From: Planosporangium mesophilum | GTDB taxonomy: Bacteria > Actinomycetota > Actinomycetes > Mycobacteriales > Micromonosporaceae | DNA: 55,337 nucleotides | NCBI RefSeq assembly: GCF_016863255.1 | Contig: NZ_BOON01000012.1 | Coordinates: forward strand, 1-55,337 | Reading direction: 5' to 3' | Part shown: positions 1-8,703 of the stretch, piece by piece | How the letters are laid out: every line of letters begins with the position of its first letter | How positions within the stretch are numbered: the stretch's first letter is position 1 | Notes under the pieces: generated by a model | What the model was told of the DNA's origin: nothing | The model's input: only the letters and a program-made list of their open reading frames with translations | The model's database searches: none | Program-made: the position numbers and the translations under genes

Positions 1-88
1 GCCGACCGGAACTTCGATGGGCGCCGACCGGAACTTCGATGGGCGCCGACCGGAACTTCGATGGGCGCCGACCGGAACTTCAATGGGC
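1..88. repeat. 22-bp tandem repeat, four copies
   Basis: Four head-to-tail copies of a 22-bp unit, starting GCCGACCGG and ending GATGGGC, at 1-22, 23-44, 45-66 and 67-88. The first three are identical. The fourth has one change (CGATGG to CAATGG). On the minus strand that change produces the TGA stop of the adjacent micro-ORF. The array is cut by the window edge, so the true copy number is unknown. Confidence 0.9.
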
Positions 89-163
89 GCTGGTCAGAAC
101 GAAGATGACGGCGACCCACAGGGTGGCGAGAGTGAAGCCCAGCGGGGCGAGGTAACGGCTCAT
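80..163 (-). CDS. Predicted 27-aa single-span membrane peptide
   Basis: A very short reading frame whose product has a short polar N-terminus (MSRYLAP) and then about 18 hydrophobic residues, as in a single transmembrane helix. A GGGAG ribosome-binding site lies six bases before the ATG. The frame upstream is longer, but the first 33 codons there look non-coding. I do not recognise a family. The gene diverges from fabG, and its stop lies inside the fourth copy of the 22-bp repeat. The good SD and clean hydrophobic composition favour a real micro-protein, but at this length coding status is uncertain. Confidence 0.45.
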   Translation of the reverse strand: MSRYLAPLGFTLATLWVAVIFVLTSAH

Positions 164-1261
<1,098 letters not shown>

Positions 1262-1274
1262 GGAGAGGTTGGAC

Positions 1275-2042
1275 ATGTCAGGACTGCTCGCCGGCAAGCG
1301 CCTTCTGGTCACCGGTGTCATCACCGACCAGTCGATCGCGTTCTCCATCGCCCGGATCGCCCAGGAACAGGGCGCGCAGGTCGTGCTCACCGGCTTCGGC
1401 CGGATGTCGCTGGTCGAGCGCATCGCCAAGCGGCTGCCGAACGAGGCGCCGGTCATCGAGCTCGACGTGACCAACTCCGAGCACCTCGAAGGGCTGGCCG
1501 ACCGGGTCCGTGACCACGCCGACGGACTCGACGGCGTCGTGCACTCCATCGGGTACGCGCCGCAGAGCTGCCTCGGTGGCGGGTTCCTGGACGCCCCGTG
1601 GGAGGACGTCGCCACCGCGCTGCACGTCTCCACGTACTCGTACAAGTCCCTCGCCATGGCGTGCCTGCCGCTGATGAGCCCGGGCGGCGCGGTCGTCGGC
1701 CTGACCTTCGACGCCACCCAGGCCTGGCCGGTGTACGACTGGATGGGCGTGGCAAAGGCCGGCCTGGAGTCGGCCAACCGGTACCTGGCCATGCACCTGG
1801 GGCCGAAGGGGATCCGGGCCAACCTCGTCTCCGCCGGCCCGCTGCGCACCATGGCGGCCAAGTCCATCCCCGGCTTCGAGCAGTTCGAGGAGGCCTGGAC
1901 CAGCCGGTCGCCGATCGGCTGGAGCCTCACCGACCAGGAGCCGGCCGCGCGCGCGTGCCTGGCGCTGCTGTCGGACTGGTTCCCCGCCACCACCGGCGAG
2001 ATCGTGCACGTGGACGGGGGCTACCACGCGATCGGCGCGTAG
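1275..2042 (+). CDS. fabI: Enoyl-[acyl-carrier-protein] reductase, InhA/FabI type
   Basis: NADH-dependent reduction of trans-2-enoyl-ACP, the last step of the elongation cycle. The 255-residue protein has the divergent glycine-rich loop of enoyl reductases (GVITDQSIA, residues 14-22), a VHSIGYAP strand near residue 89, and the catalytic pair Tyr154 and Lys161 with the Y-x6-K spacing of InhA. The ATG at 1275 is chosen over an in-frame TTG at 1269 because AGGAGAGG ends six bases before it. The wording around the active site (YDWMGVAKAGLES) is closer to actinobacterial InhA than to E. coli FabI. It follows fabG directly and is probably translated from the same message. It is the expected target class for isoniazid-adduct and triclosan-type inhibitors. 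Confidence 0.93.
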   Translation: MSGLLAGKRLLVTGVITDQSIAFSIARIAQEQGAQVVLTGFGRMSLVERIAKRLPNEAPVIELDVTNSEHLEGLADRVRDHADGLDGVVHSIGYAPQSCLGGGFLDAPWEDVATALHVSTYSYKSLAMACLPLMSPGGAVVGLTFDATQAWPVYDWMGVAKAGLESANRYLAMHLGPKGIRANLVSAGPLRTMAAKSIPGFEQFEEAWTSRSPIGWSLTDQEPAARACLALLSDWFPATTGEIVHVDGGYHAIGA

Positions 2043-2171
2043 CGCGCGTTTGCCGGGGAGGTTTTCGGCGAGTTGCTATCCGTTCGAGCGGATGCCTGAT
2101 ACAACTCTGTCGTCACCGACCAGGGGCCGTCGCACCTCCTGATTCCGACCCCGCCGCGGGAGGGGATTGGT

Positions 2172-3392
2172 GTGTCGAGCGTCCGGGCCCCGGCTCGCCG
2201 TGTGCCGGCGACGCCGTCGGCGACCCTGGCGCCACGGGTCATCGTCCGCGAGGAGCGGTTCGGTGCGGTGGCCTACGTGCCGGAGCGCGACCACTTCTTC
2301 GGGCTCAGTGGCGCCGCCGCGCGGGTCGTCGCCGCCGTCGTACGGGGTGACCAGGTCGGCCCGGGTGATGCCGGTACGGTCCGGTTCCTGGCCGAGGTCG
2401 GCATCGTGCGCACGGTACCCGCCCGGCCGCAGCGCCCGCACTACGGCGCGTCACTGATCGGGTACTTCGACAAGCCGCCCGTGGTGACCGAACCCCTGGT
2501 CGTCAACTGCTTCGCGACCGCCCACTGTCCACTTCGGTGCCGGTACTGCCACGCCGACGACCTGATGCAGTCCTACCGCGGTACCGAGAACGACGACGAG
2601 CCGTGGCAGGTGGCCCGGATGGCGGCGGTCGTACCCGCGCTCGTCGCGGTCGTCACCGGGGGAGAGCCGCTGATCCGGCCCGAGCGCACGGCGGTACTGG
2701 TCCGGGAGCTGGCGGCGGCGGGGAAGGCCGTGGTCCTCGACACCTCCGGCGTCGGCCGGCTCGACGGCGTGCTGCCGGTACTGCGCGAGCACCACGTACA
2801 CGTACGCATCTCACTGGACAGTCTCGATCCGGCCGGCAACGACCGGCTGCGGCCGGTCAACCGGCGGTACCTGCCGGTGGGCACCAGCGCTGGCCGGCTC
2901 GCGCTGCGCACGCTGTCCGATGTGGCCGCCGCCGGGCTCGACACGACCGTGCAGACCGTGGTGACCGCCGGCAACGAGGACCTCGACCAGCTGTGTTCGG
3001 TACGCGACGGTCTGCTCACATTGGGCGTCCGCAACTGGGTGTTGCACGTGGTCGTCCCGGCCGGTAAGGCGGCGTTGCCCCGCAACCGGCAGCTGCGACC
3101 CGGCCCGTACGTCCTGCCCACCCTGGCCCGGCTGGTGAAGGTGTCCGAGGACGAACGGCTCCCGCTCAACATCAGGGTGACCGGCACCCACCGGGCGCCC
3201 AACTCCGTGCTGCTGATCGGCAGCCGTGGCGACCTCTATGTGGAGCGTGAGTTCGGCGGCAAGTCGCGCATCGCCGGGCCGGGCGACTCGCGGGCCGATG
3301 TCATCGAAGCCTTTCGCTGCCATGTCAACCTGGTGGAACATGGAAGCCGGTACCTCAATGGGAGCATCCAACCATTCCCGTACGCGCGGTGA
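2172..3392 (+). CDS. Radical SAM protein with N-terminal PqqD-like domain
   Basis: A 406-residue protein of unknown substrate. Residues 22-80 have the pattern of a PqqD-like winged helix (a RiPP-recognition fold): a short beta hairpin followed by a GLSGAAARVVAAV helix. Residues about 105-330 form the radical SAM barrel. Cys119, Cys123 and Cys126 make the CxxxCxxC cluster motif, and VVTGGEPL supplies the SAM-binding GGE. The C-terminal tail is short and lacks the multiple cysteines of a SPASM domain, so only one Fe-S cluster is expected. GTG at 2172 follows a purine-rich GGGAGGGG site. A CYTH-domain gene begins 30 bases downstream and is likely co-transcribed. No precursor peptide gene is visible next to it, so a RiPP role is inference from the N-terminal domain alone. 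Confidence 0.8.
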   Translation: MSSVRAPARRVPATPSATLAPRVIVREERFGAVAYVPERDHFFGLSGAAARVVAAVVRGDQVGPGDAGTVRFLAEVGIVRTVPARPQRPHYGASLIGYFDKPPVVTEPLVVNCFATAHCPLRCRYCHADDLMQSYRGTENDDEPWQVARMAAVVPALVAVVTGGEPLIRPERTAVLVRELAAAGKAVVLDTSGVGRLDGVLPVLREHHVHVRISLDSLDPAGNDRLRPVNRRYLPVGTSAGRLALRTLSDVAAAGLDTTVQTVVTAGNEDLDQLCSVRDGLLTLGVRNWVLHVVVPAGKAALPRNRQLRPGPYVLPTLARLVKVSEDERLPLNIRVTGTHRAPNSVLLIGSRGDLYVEREFGGKSRIAGPGDSRADVIEAFRCHVNLVEHGSRYLNGSIQPFPYAR

Positions 3393-3422
3393 GGTGACGG
3401 CGACCAGAGACGGCGGGATGCC

Positions 3423-3989
3423 GTGGCCGGGACGGTGGAGACCGAGAGCAAGCACCGGGTCCTGGACGAGACCGGGTTGGGTGTCGTGCTCGACCGGCTC
3501 GGCTTCCGGGCGGGGCCGGTGTCGCTGCAGGCCGACGAGTACTACGACACGCCGGCGGGGCTGCTGCGCGCGGCGGACATGGTGGTACGGCTGCGGCTGG
3601 TCGAAGGCCGTGTGACCGCCGGCTTCAAGGGGCCGCGGACGTACCTGCCGGACGGCTCGCACGCCCGGCTGGAGGTGGAGCTGCCGGTGGCCGCGGCCGA
3701 CGAGGTACGGGCGGACCTGGCGGATCAGGGCCTGGTCCGGGTCTGGCGACTGGACAAGCGACGCCGCGAGTACCGCAGCCCGGGCCGGTCCATCGTGGTC
3801 TGCCTGGACGAGCTGCCCGGGCTCGGCGACTTCGTCGAGCTCGAGGGCGAGCCGGACGAGATCGTCCGGGTACGGGGCGCGCTCGGCGCCCATATCGGAC
3901 CCGCCGAGCCGCTGAACTACCGCGACCTGGCGGTGCGGTGGATGACCGGGCGCGGGAGCGTGACCACCGCGCTCACCTTCCCGGGTTGA
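3423..3989 (+). CDS. CYTH domain protein (class IV adenylate cyclase / triphosphatase family)
   Basis: The 188-residue protein carries the acidic and basic pattern of the CYTH tunnel fold: an ExK element at the N-terminus (ETESK), YYDTP near residue 40, a VRLRLVEG strand, RLEVELPV near residue 80, and DELPGLGDFVELEG in the C-terminal half. Family members hydrolyse inorganic or organic triphosphates or cyclise ATP, with divalent metals bound by the glutamates. The sequence does not say which reaction applies. There is no fused CHAD domain. The GTG start at 3423 puts the ExK motif at the usual distance from the N-terminus, although its ribosome-binding site is weak. Proximity to the radical SAM gene suggests one operon. 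Confidence 0.8.
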   Translation: MAGTVETESKHRVLDETGLGVVLDRLGFRAGPVSLQADEYYDTPAGLLRAADMVVRLRLVEGRVTAGFKGPRTYLPDGSHARLEVELPVAAADEVRADLADQGLVRVWRLDKRRREYRSPGRSIVVCLDELPGLGDFVELEGEPDEIVRVRGALGAHIGPAEPLNYRDLAVRWMTGRGSVTTALTFPG

Positions 3990-4208
3990 GTCGCTTTCAC
4001 GTAGCGAGTCCACTCGAGACTGTTTCACATCCGGCTGCGCGAGATACGGCGGTACGCTCGATTCAGCGGCTTTCCGGCGCCCGCGTCGAGCCGACGATTC
4101 GCGGCGTCGTGGTCTGGCGGTGCCCGCCGGCCGCGCTACATTTGAGTGGTTCGGAGCCGGTTTGGCGGTACGCTCGGTGCGGTTACCTCCCGCAAAAGGA
4201 GGAACGCC
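3990..4208 (+). promoter_or_regulatory. Upstream region of the membrane-anchored protein gene, with a direct repeat
   Basis: This 219-base gap contains a 13-bp direct repeat, GGCGGTACGCTCG, at 4048-4060 and 4164-4176, 116 bases apart. The downstream copy lies 45 bases before the start codon and includes a TACGCT that could act as a -10 box. A clear AGGAGG site at 4197-4202 serves the next gene. Confidence 0.4.
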
Positions 4209-4784
4209 TTGCTCTCGACCTACGTGACATGGATTCTCGTGATTCTCGCCCTGGTGGCGGGCGCCTGGGTCCTTATCCGTCCAAGTGGGGGTGGGCGGCC
4301 CAACGCCGCCAACGCTCCACCCGGCGAGCCGAGCACCGCCGAGATGACCACGCCGGACGACGGGCCGACGACCACCACCACCAGAACCACGCCGCTGCAC
4401 GCGGTCACCACGTCCCAGCGTCCCCCGGTCGACGTGCCGCCGATGGAGGACCGGATGCGGAGCGAGCCGCCGCCGACGCTCGCGTCCGGGGCGGGGCTCG
4501 GCGACATGCCTGCCATGCCGCCGCTGGGCATGTGGAGCGACGGCTACGCGCAGTCGGTACGCGAACGCTGGCGGGAGCTGCAGCTGCGCTTCATCGACGA
4601 TCCCCACTCCGTCGCCAACGACGCCGAGCGGGTGGTCGAGGAGACGGTGGAGGCGCTCACCGCGTCCCTGAACGCCTTCAAGAAGGACCTGGACGCCTGG
4701 CGGTCGGGGCCGGGCGACACCGAGCAGTTGCGTGCGGCCGTCCACCGGTACCGCGACTTCCTGGACCGGCTGCTCGGCTCCTGA
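4209..4784 (+). CDS. Membrane-anchored protein of unknown function
   Basis: I do not recognise this 191-residue protein. It begins with a short N-terminus and one transmembrane helix (about residues 4-24, ending in WVLIRP). A Gly/Pro/Thr-rich disordered stretch follows to about residue 100. The C-terminal part is mostly helical and charged (residues 110-190) and includes an ERWRELQLRFIDDP segment. That arrangement fits a signal-anchored protein with an external or cytosolic helical domain. The TTG start is chosen because a perfect AGGAGG lies six bases upstream. Longer in-frame starts would add 21 basic residues before the membrane helix and have no ribosome-binding site. It ends ten bases before a convergent gene, and no separate terminator is evident. 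Confidence 0.6.
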   Translation: MLSTYVTWILVILALVAGAWVLIRPSGGGRPNAANAPPGEPSTAEMTTPDDGPTTTTTRTTPLHAVTTSQRPPVDVPPMEDRMRSEPPPTLASGAGLGDMPAMPPLGMWSDGYAQSVRERWRELQLRFIDDPHSVANDAERVVEETVEALTASLNAFKKDLDAWRSGPGDTEQLRAAVHRYRDFLDRLLGS

Positions 4785-4793
4785 CCGGCGGGG

Positions 4794-5153
4794 TCACGCC
4801 CCGCAGGCGGCCTCCCGTTCCACGGCCGCGAGCAGGGCGGGGTCGCCGGTACGGACCGCCCAGGCCGGGGTGCGTCCGCCGAACCGCGGCCTCGGCCGCC
4901 GCATCCAGGCCCGCGCCAGCCGGGGATCTTTGAACACCTGGAGAACGCAGTAGCAGACCCGGAGCCGGTCCCGCGCACCCCTCGACGTCTGCGTCTCCAG
5001 ACGCCACGTCGCCAGCGGCTTCCCGGCGCCGGCGCCGAGCAGATAGGCGAGAAGATCGCGGCCGTAGGCCAGGGCGCACTCCTCGAGTGCGAGCGGCCCG
5101 GCGGGAGCCGCCTGTGTCAGCGGCGCCGTCCAGGCCGCCGCGTCGTGTGCCAT
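4794..5153 (-). CDS. MbcA/ParS/Xre antitoxin-like protein
   Basis: This 119-residue protein resembles the Xre/MbcA/ParS antitoxin group. A helical N-terminal half (residues 25-65) contains a helix-turn-helix-like GRDLLAYLLG segment. The C-terminal part has the pattern FKDP...ARAWMRRP...FGGRTP...TGDP, close to the DUF2384 signature in which a tryptophan-proline segment contacts the partner toxin. The usual partner, a RES-domain NAD-degrading toxin, is not adjacent. The nearest upstream gene on this strand encodes a SIR2-like, NAD-related protein. The gene has its own likely promoter: TACCGT six bases before the ATG, with no Shine-Dalgarno site. The domain call rests on motif recognition only and is moderate. 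Confidence 0.5.
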   Translation of the reverse strand: MAHDAAAWTAPLTQAAPAGPLALEECALAYGRDLLAYLLGAGAGKPLATWRLETQTSRGARDRLRVCYCVLQVFKDPRLARAWMRRPRPRFGGRTPAWAVRTGDPALLAAVEREAACGA

Positions 5154-5159
5154 GCCTCG

Positions 5160-5165
5160 ACGGTA
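5160..5165 (-). promoter_or_regulatory. Candidate -10 box of a leaderless promoter
   Basis: TACCGT on the minus strand ends six bases before the ATG at 5153. There is no ribosome-binding site, so transcription would begin at or next to the start codon. Confidence 0.45.
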
Positions 5166-5261
5166 ACCTGCGCGGTCACCGCCGGGCGACCCGCGTGGCC
5201 GCCGACGCGCCGGTGTCAGTCACCCGGTCCGCGCCGTCGCTCGCCCCGAGTGGTCAGCCGC

Positions 5262-7421
5262 TCACCCCGGTTCGCCGAGGAAGAGCGCCGACACCTCCCG
5301 GGCGATCGCCTGGAGAACGCGCGGCCGTTCGGCCGGCACCTCCAGCGCCGCCACGACCGCCGGCCAGCTGTCCAGCGGCCGGCCGCCGACCGACAGCGCC
5401 GGGCGGTTGCGCAGGTACTGCGACAGCAGCAGCCCGTTCCGCACGATCCAGTGCAGGTAGTGCCCCTCGGTCCGCCAGGTCGGCAGCTCGCAGCTGCGCT
5501 CCAGGTGGGTCTTGAGCTCCTGGAAGCTGGTGCAGCGCAGCATGCCGGCGTCCTGGCGCAGGTTGACGATCCGCGGGTTGTACAGGTGGCGTACCGGGTC
5601 GGCGAAGATCTCGTGCCACAGCCGCCACATGGTCGCCTCGTCGTCGCCGCCGAGCGTGACCACCCCCTCGGCCCGGCTGCCGAGCAGGAGGTGGTGCAGG
5701 TACGCCCAGACCGCGAGGGGGCTCCAGAGGCGCTCGGCCCGGGTGGTCGTCAGCCCCATCGTCACGGCCACCGCGTCGGCGTCGTCGGCGTCCGCGTCGG
5801 GGATCGCCTTGACGGTCCTGGCCAGGTCGTACACGGTGCAGTGGCGGTAGTAGTCCCGCTCGACCGCCCAGGGGTGGGTCGGCCGTTCCAGCAGGGCCGG
5901 GTCGAGCAGCCGCTCGGCGACCCGGCCCGGCTCGCAGAACGACTCCAGCGACTCCACCGTGACCGGCCTCGCGCCGTCGACCAGCCGGAACCAGCGCTGC
6001 ACGTCGGCGCGCAGGACGCGGCGCAGCTCGTCGGGGTGGGTGTCGGCGGCAAGGTCGTCGAAGCAGAGCACGACCGTCATGCCGCGCGCCGACAGCGCCG
6101 CCGCGACGAGGGCCTGTACCGCGTGGATCAGGGTCGGCTGGCGCAGTTGGACCGGCCAGTACAGCACCGACGGCGGCGCCTCGGCCAACCCGCCCTCCAG
6201 GCGCCAGCCGAACTCCCGGTCGAGCTGGCGGAGCAGTTCGTCGGCTGACGCGCGGGCGCCCAGCAGGCGCTCCAGCTCGGTGTGCCGGACCCGGTGGCCG
6301 GTGCCGGGTGTCGGGGCGACCGGTACGCCGGTGCCGGGTGTCGGGGCGACCGGTACGCCGGTGCCGGGTGTCGGGGCGACCGGTACGCCGGTACCGGGTG
6401 TCGGGGCGACCGGCCGGGGTGGGGCCGTCACCGGTGCCGACGCCGGCATCCCGCCCACCGGTACCGGGGCCCGCAGCACGCGCTCCAGCGCGGGGAAGAG
6501 CCGGTTGCTGTCCACGCCGTGGTAGACCGGCACGGCGAGTGACCCGTCGGCGGGCCGCGGCAGCGGCACCGGCCCGTCCGGGCTCTCGCCGTGCAGTGCC
6601 CACAGCACGTCGGCGTCGCGGCCGGTGGTCAACCGGTGCAGGGCGGCCGTGAAGGCGTCGTCCCAGCCGTTGTACCCCACCACGCAGACCGTCTCGTCGC
6701 GCAGCAGGTCGGCCAGCTCGCGGGCGAGCGTCGGCCTGTCGGCGCGCAACTGCTCCGGGTCGTGCAACATCGCCCGGTCGTCGGCCTCGTTGGTCGGCCG
6801 CCAGTACCCGTGCAGGTGCACCACGTTGACGGTGCCCTGGTCGGCCACGAGCGAGTCGAACGAGCCGTCGCGCTTGAGCGAGAGACTGCGGGCCTGCCCG
6901 CCGGCCAGCCGTACCGCGATCTCGATCAACGGGTCGAAGTTGGTGGTGAGTACCCGGTGCCCGAAGCTGGCCGGCCTGCTCGCCAGCAGGGCGCCGAGCG
7001 CCCGTACCCCCGCCGGCAGCTGCCAGCTGCCCAGCTCGGCCTCGAGCTGGGCGCCGCGCTGGAACCCGATGCGCTCCCAGCGCCCCGGCGCGCCGCCGTC
7101 GCGGGAGCGGTGAGCGCGCAGCACCGCCTGCTGTACGACGATGTCGAACTCGACCGGCGACACCCACTCGGTGAAGGTGCGCCGGTAGGCCACGTACAGC
7201 TCCACCGGCGCGTCGGCGTGGTCGGCGCGGACCCGGGCGAGCGCCGCGGCGAGGTCGGGGTTCTGGATCCCCTCGGAGACGAACTGGTCGGCCAGGTCGA
7301 CCATGCCGGCCACCCCCGGTACCGCCTGGGCGGTGACGCCGGAGCCGAGGACCAGCGCGACCCGGCGGCCGCGCCGCACTGCCGTCGCCAGCCGGTTCAC
7401 CAGCCCGGCCTCGCTAGCCAC
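5262..7421 (-). CDS. SIR2-like protein with C-terminal HUP/class I aaRS-like region
   Basis: A 719-residue multidomain protein. Residues about 18-300 form a SIR2-like Rossmann domain: GSG at 26-28, TTNFD at 159-163, HLHGYW at 202-207 with His204 at the expected catalytic position, and VCVVGYNGWDD near 245. In prokaryotic immune systems this domain often degrades NAD. A proline-rich linker of four VAPTPGTGVP units (about 337-375) follows. The C-terminal region (about 417-719) has YWPVQLRQPTLIHAVQ, a VVLCFDDL strand, GGDDE at 591-595 and MLRCTS near 627. These fall in the order and spacing of HIGH, the second strand, the TyrRS-type GGxDQ and KMSKS elements, but with altered residues. I infer a HUP fold, not an active synthetase. 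GTG at 7421 has a GAGGAGGG site. It lies 15 bases after the caspase gene, in one operon. Confidence 0.75.
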   Translation of the reverse strand: MASEAGLVNRLATAVRRGRRVALVLGSGVTAQAVPGVAGMVDLADQFVSEGIQNPDLAAALARVRADHADAPVELYVAYRRTFTEWVSPVEFDIVVQQAVLRAHRSRDGGAPGRWERIGFQRGAQLEAELGSWQLPAGVRALGALLASRPASFGHRVLTTNFDPLIEIAVRLAGGQARSLSLKRDGSFDSLVADQGTVNVVHLHGYWRPTNEADDRAMLHDPEQLRADRPTLARELADLLRDETVCVVGYNGWDDAFTAALHRLTTGRDADVLWALHGESPDGPVPLPRPADGSLAVPVYHGVDSNRLFPALERVLRAPVPVGGMPASAPVTAPPRPVAPTPGTGVPVAPTPGTGVPVAPTPGTGVPVAPTPGTGHRVRHTELERLLGARASADELLRQLDREFGWRLEGGLAEAPPSVLYWPVQLRQPTLIHAVQALVAAALSARGMTVVLCFDDLAADTHPDELRRVLRADVQRWFRLVDGARPVTVESLESFCEPGRVAERLLDPALLERPTHPWAVERDYYRHCTVYDLARTVKAIPDADADDADAVAVTMGLTTTRAERLWSPLAVWAYLHHLLLGSRAEGVVTLGGDDEATMWRLWHEIFADPVRHLYNPRIVNLRQDAGMLRCTSFQELKTHLERSCELPTWRTEGHYLHWIVRNGLLLSQYLRNRPALSVGGRPLDSWPAVVAALEVPAERPRVLQAIAREVSALFLGEPG
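6301..6413 (-). repeat. 30-bp tandem repeat encoding a Pro-rich linker
   Basis: Three full copies and one 23-base copy of a 30-bp unit at 6301, 6331, 6361 and 6391, in frame within the SIR2-like gene. Each encodes ten residues of the interdomain linker. The near identity points to recent expansion, so linker length probably varies among strains. Confidence 0.9.
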
Positions 7422-7436
7422 GCCAAACCCTCCTCG

Positions 7437-8702
7437 TCAGTGTCGATCGTGCTGCTGCCAGAACCACGTCTCGAGCGACCTGTTCGTCACGACCAGTTCA
7501 CCGGCGGCCAACTCGGCCTCCAGTTGGCCGGGCCGCCAGCCGAGGTAGCCGACGAACAGGCACGCCGCGGACAGCCCGGCCGCCGCCGCCGGAGTGAGCG
7601 GCACCGGTACGGTGCCCAGTCCACGGCCGCGTAGCGGCCGGAAGCCCGCCGGCTCGGCGGCACCGGTGCGCGGCGCGGCGAGCAGTATCACGACGTCACG
7701 TACCGGACCACCGTCGAACACCGGAGCGGACGTGAGCACCTCGGGGGTGGGCTCGTCGAAGACGTCGCGTGCCGAGCGTGAGGTCCCGCGGTTCAGCTGT
7801 ACTCCGAGGGCGCCGGTCGTTGGGCTGTGCGCGAGGATCGCCAGGCTGGCGCCACGCAGCTCAGGATCGCTCACCCCCGGACCCGCGACCAGCACCATGC
7901 CGGCATGTGAAAACGGCGCGGGTACCGTCGCCGGCACCGGCGCGGCCGGCCGCGCCGGGTGGGCGGCGTTGCGTACCAGCGGGAGCGTCTCGCCCCGGTT
8001 GCGGGCCCGCAGCTCCGGCAGCGGGCGGGCCAGCCGCCGCAGGTCGCGCAGCACCTCGTCGTACACGGTGGCCACGTTGAGCGGGTCCGGACCGTCGGGT
8101 ACGCCCTGGCGAAGCACGTTGACCAGGGCACCGGTGAACGCCGTGTACTTCTCGTCCGGCGGTGCCAGGGCGGTCCGGTTGGGTGAGGTCGCCACCAGGA
8201 CGCAGGTCCGGTCGATCTCGACCTCGTCGGCGACCGCGGACAGGTCGTCGTCGCCCATGCCGCTGATCGCCCGCCCGGCGTAGCAGCAGTCGAGGATCAC
8301 CAGGCGCCGGCTGGCGGGGCTCTCCAGGACCGCGCGGCGGATCCACTCGTACGGCACGGCGGTGGCGTAGGCGGCCTCCCGGTCGGTCTGCCCGACCGCC
8401 AGGTGCAGCTCGCCGGTGCGCTCGTCGACCACGCCGTGGCCGGCGAAGTACACCAGCAGCAGGCCGCCGACGCCGGTGGTACGGGCCGCTGTCCGCAGTG
8501 TCCGTACGACCTCCTGCGGCGTCGCCGGGTCGCCCACCAGGTGGCAGTTGGCGGCCGGCAGCCCCCACAGGCGGGCGTCGGTCAGCACGTCGCCGAGGCC
8601 GCTCAGGTTGTCGGCGACCGTCGGCAACGGCTGCAGTTGGGTGTACGCACCGGCTCCGACGAGGACTGCCCGGGAGCGGTTCGGGTCGGACAGTTCGGCC
8701 AC
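7437..8702 (-). CDS. Caspase-like (C14) protease fused to an AlgH/DUF179 domain
   Basis: A 421-residue two-domain protein. Residues 10-235 form a caspase p20-like domain. The catalytic His89 is in VYFAGHG, and Cys140 is in LDCCYAG, at the position of the cysteine in the metacaspase DxCHSG motif. It starts AVLVGAGAYTQL, typical of bacterial C14 peptidases. After a Pro/Ala-rich linker, residues 268-421 match the AlgH/UPF0301 (DUF179) fold: GMVLVAGPGVSDPELRG, then GALGVQLNRG, VFDGGPV and FVGYLGWRPGQLEAE. The AlgH function is not established. Here it probably acts as a sensor, partner-binding or substrate-presenting module. The GTG start lies one base after the EACC1 stop, indicating translational coupling, and the SIR2-like gene follows 15 bases later. 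Confidence 0.85.
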   Translation of the reverse strand: MAELSDPNRSRAVLVGAGAYTQLQPLPTVADNLSGLGDVLTDARLWGLPAANCHLVGDPATPQEVVRTLRTAARTTGVGGLLLVYFAGHGVVDERTGELHLAVGQTDREAAYATAVPYEWIRRAVLESPASRRLVILDCCYAGRAISGMGDDDLSAVADEVEIDRTCVLVATSPNRTALAPPDEKYTAFTGALVNVLRQGVPDGPDPLNVATVYDEVLRDLRRLARPLPELRARNRGETLPLVRNAAHPARPAAPVPATVPAPFSHAGMVLVAGPGVSDPELRGASLAILAHSPTTGALGVQLNRGTSRSARDVFDEPTPEVLTSAPVFDGGPVRDVVILLAAPRTGAAEPAGFRPLRGRGLGTVPVPLTPAAAAGLSAACLFVGYLGWRPGQLEAELAAGELVVTNRSLETWFWQQHDRH

Positions 8703-8703
8703 G

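Noticed and set aside
1269-1274. TTG start for fabI at 1269
   Set aside because: AGGAGAGG ends immediately before it, too close for a ribosome-binding site. The ATG at 1275 has ideal six-base spacing and matches the InhA N-terminus.
4146-4208. Upstream start for the membrane-anchored protein at 4146
   Set aside because: It would place 21 basic residues before the membrane helix and has no ribosome-binding site, while AGGAGG lies exactly six bases before TTG 4209.
6301-6413. Regular 30-bp repeats as a CRISPR array
   Set aside because: The units are contiguous without spacers and lie in frame inside the SIR2-like gene as linker codons.
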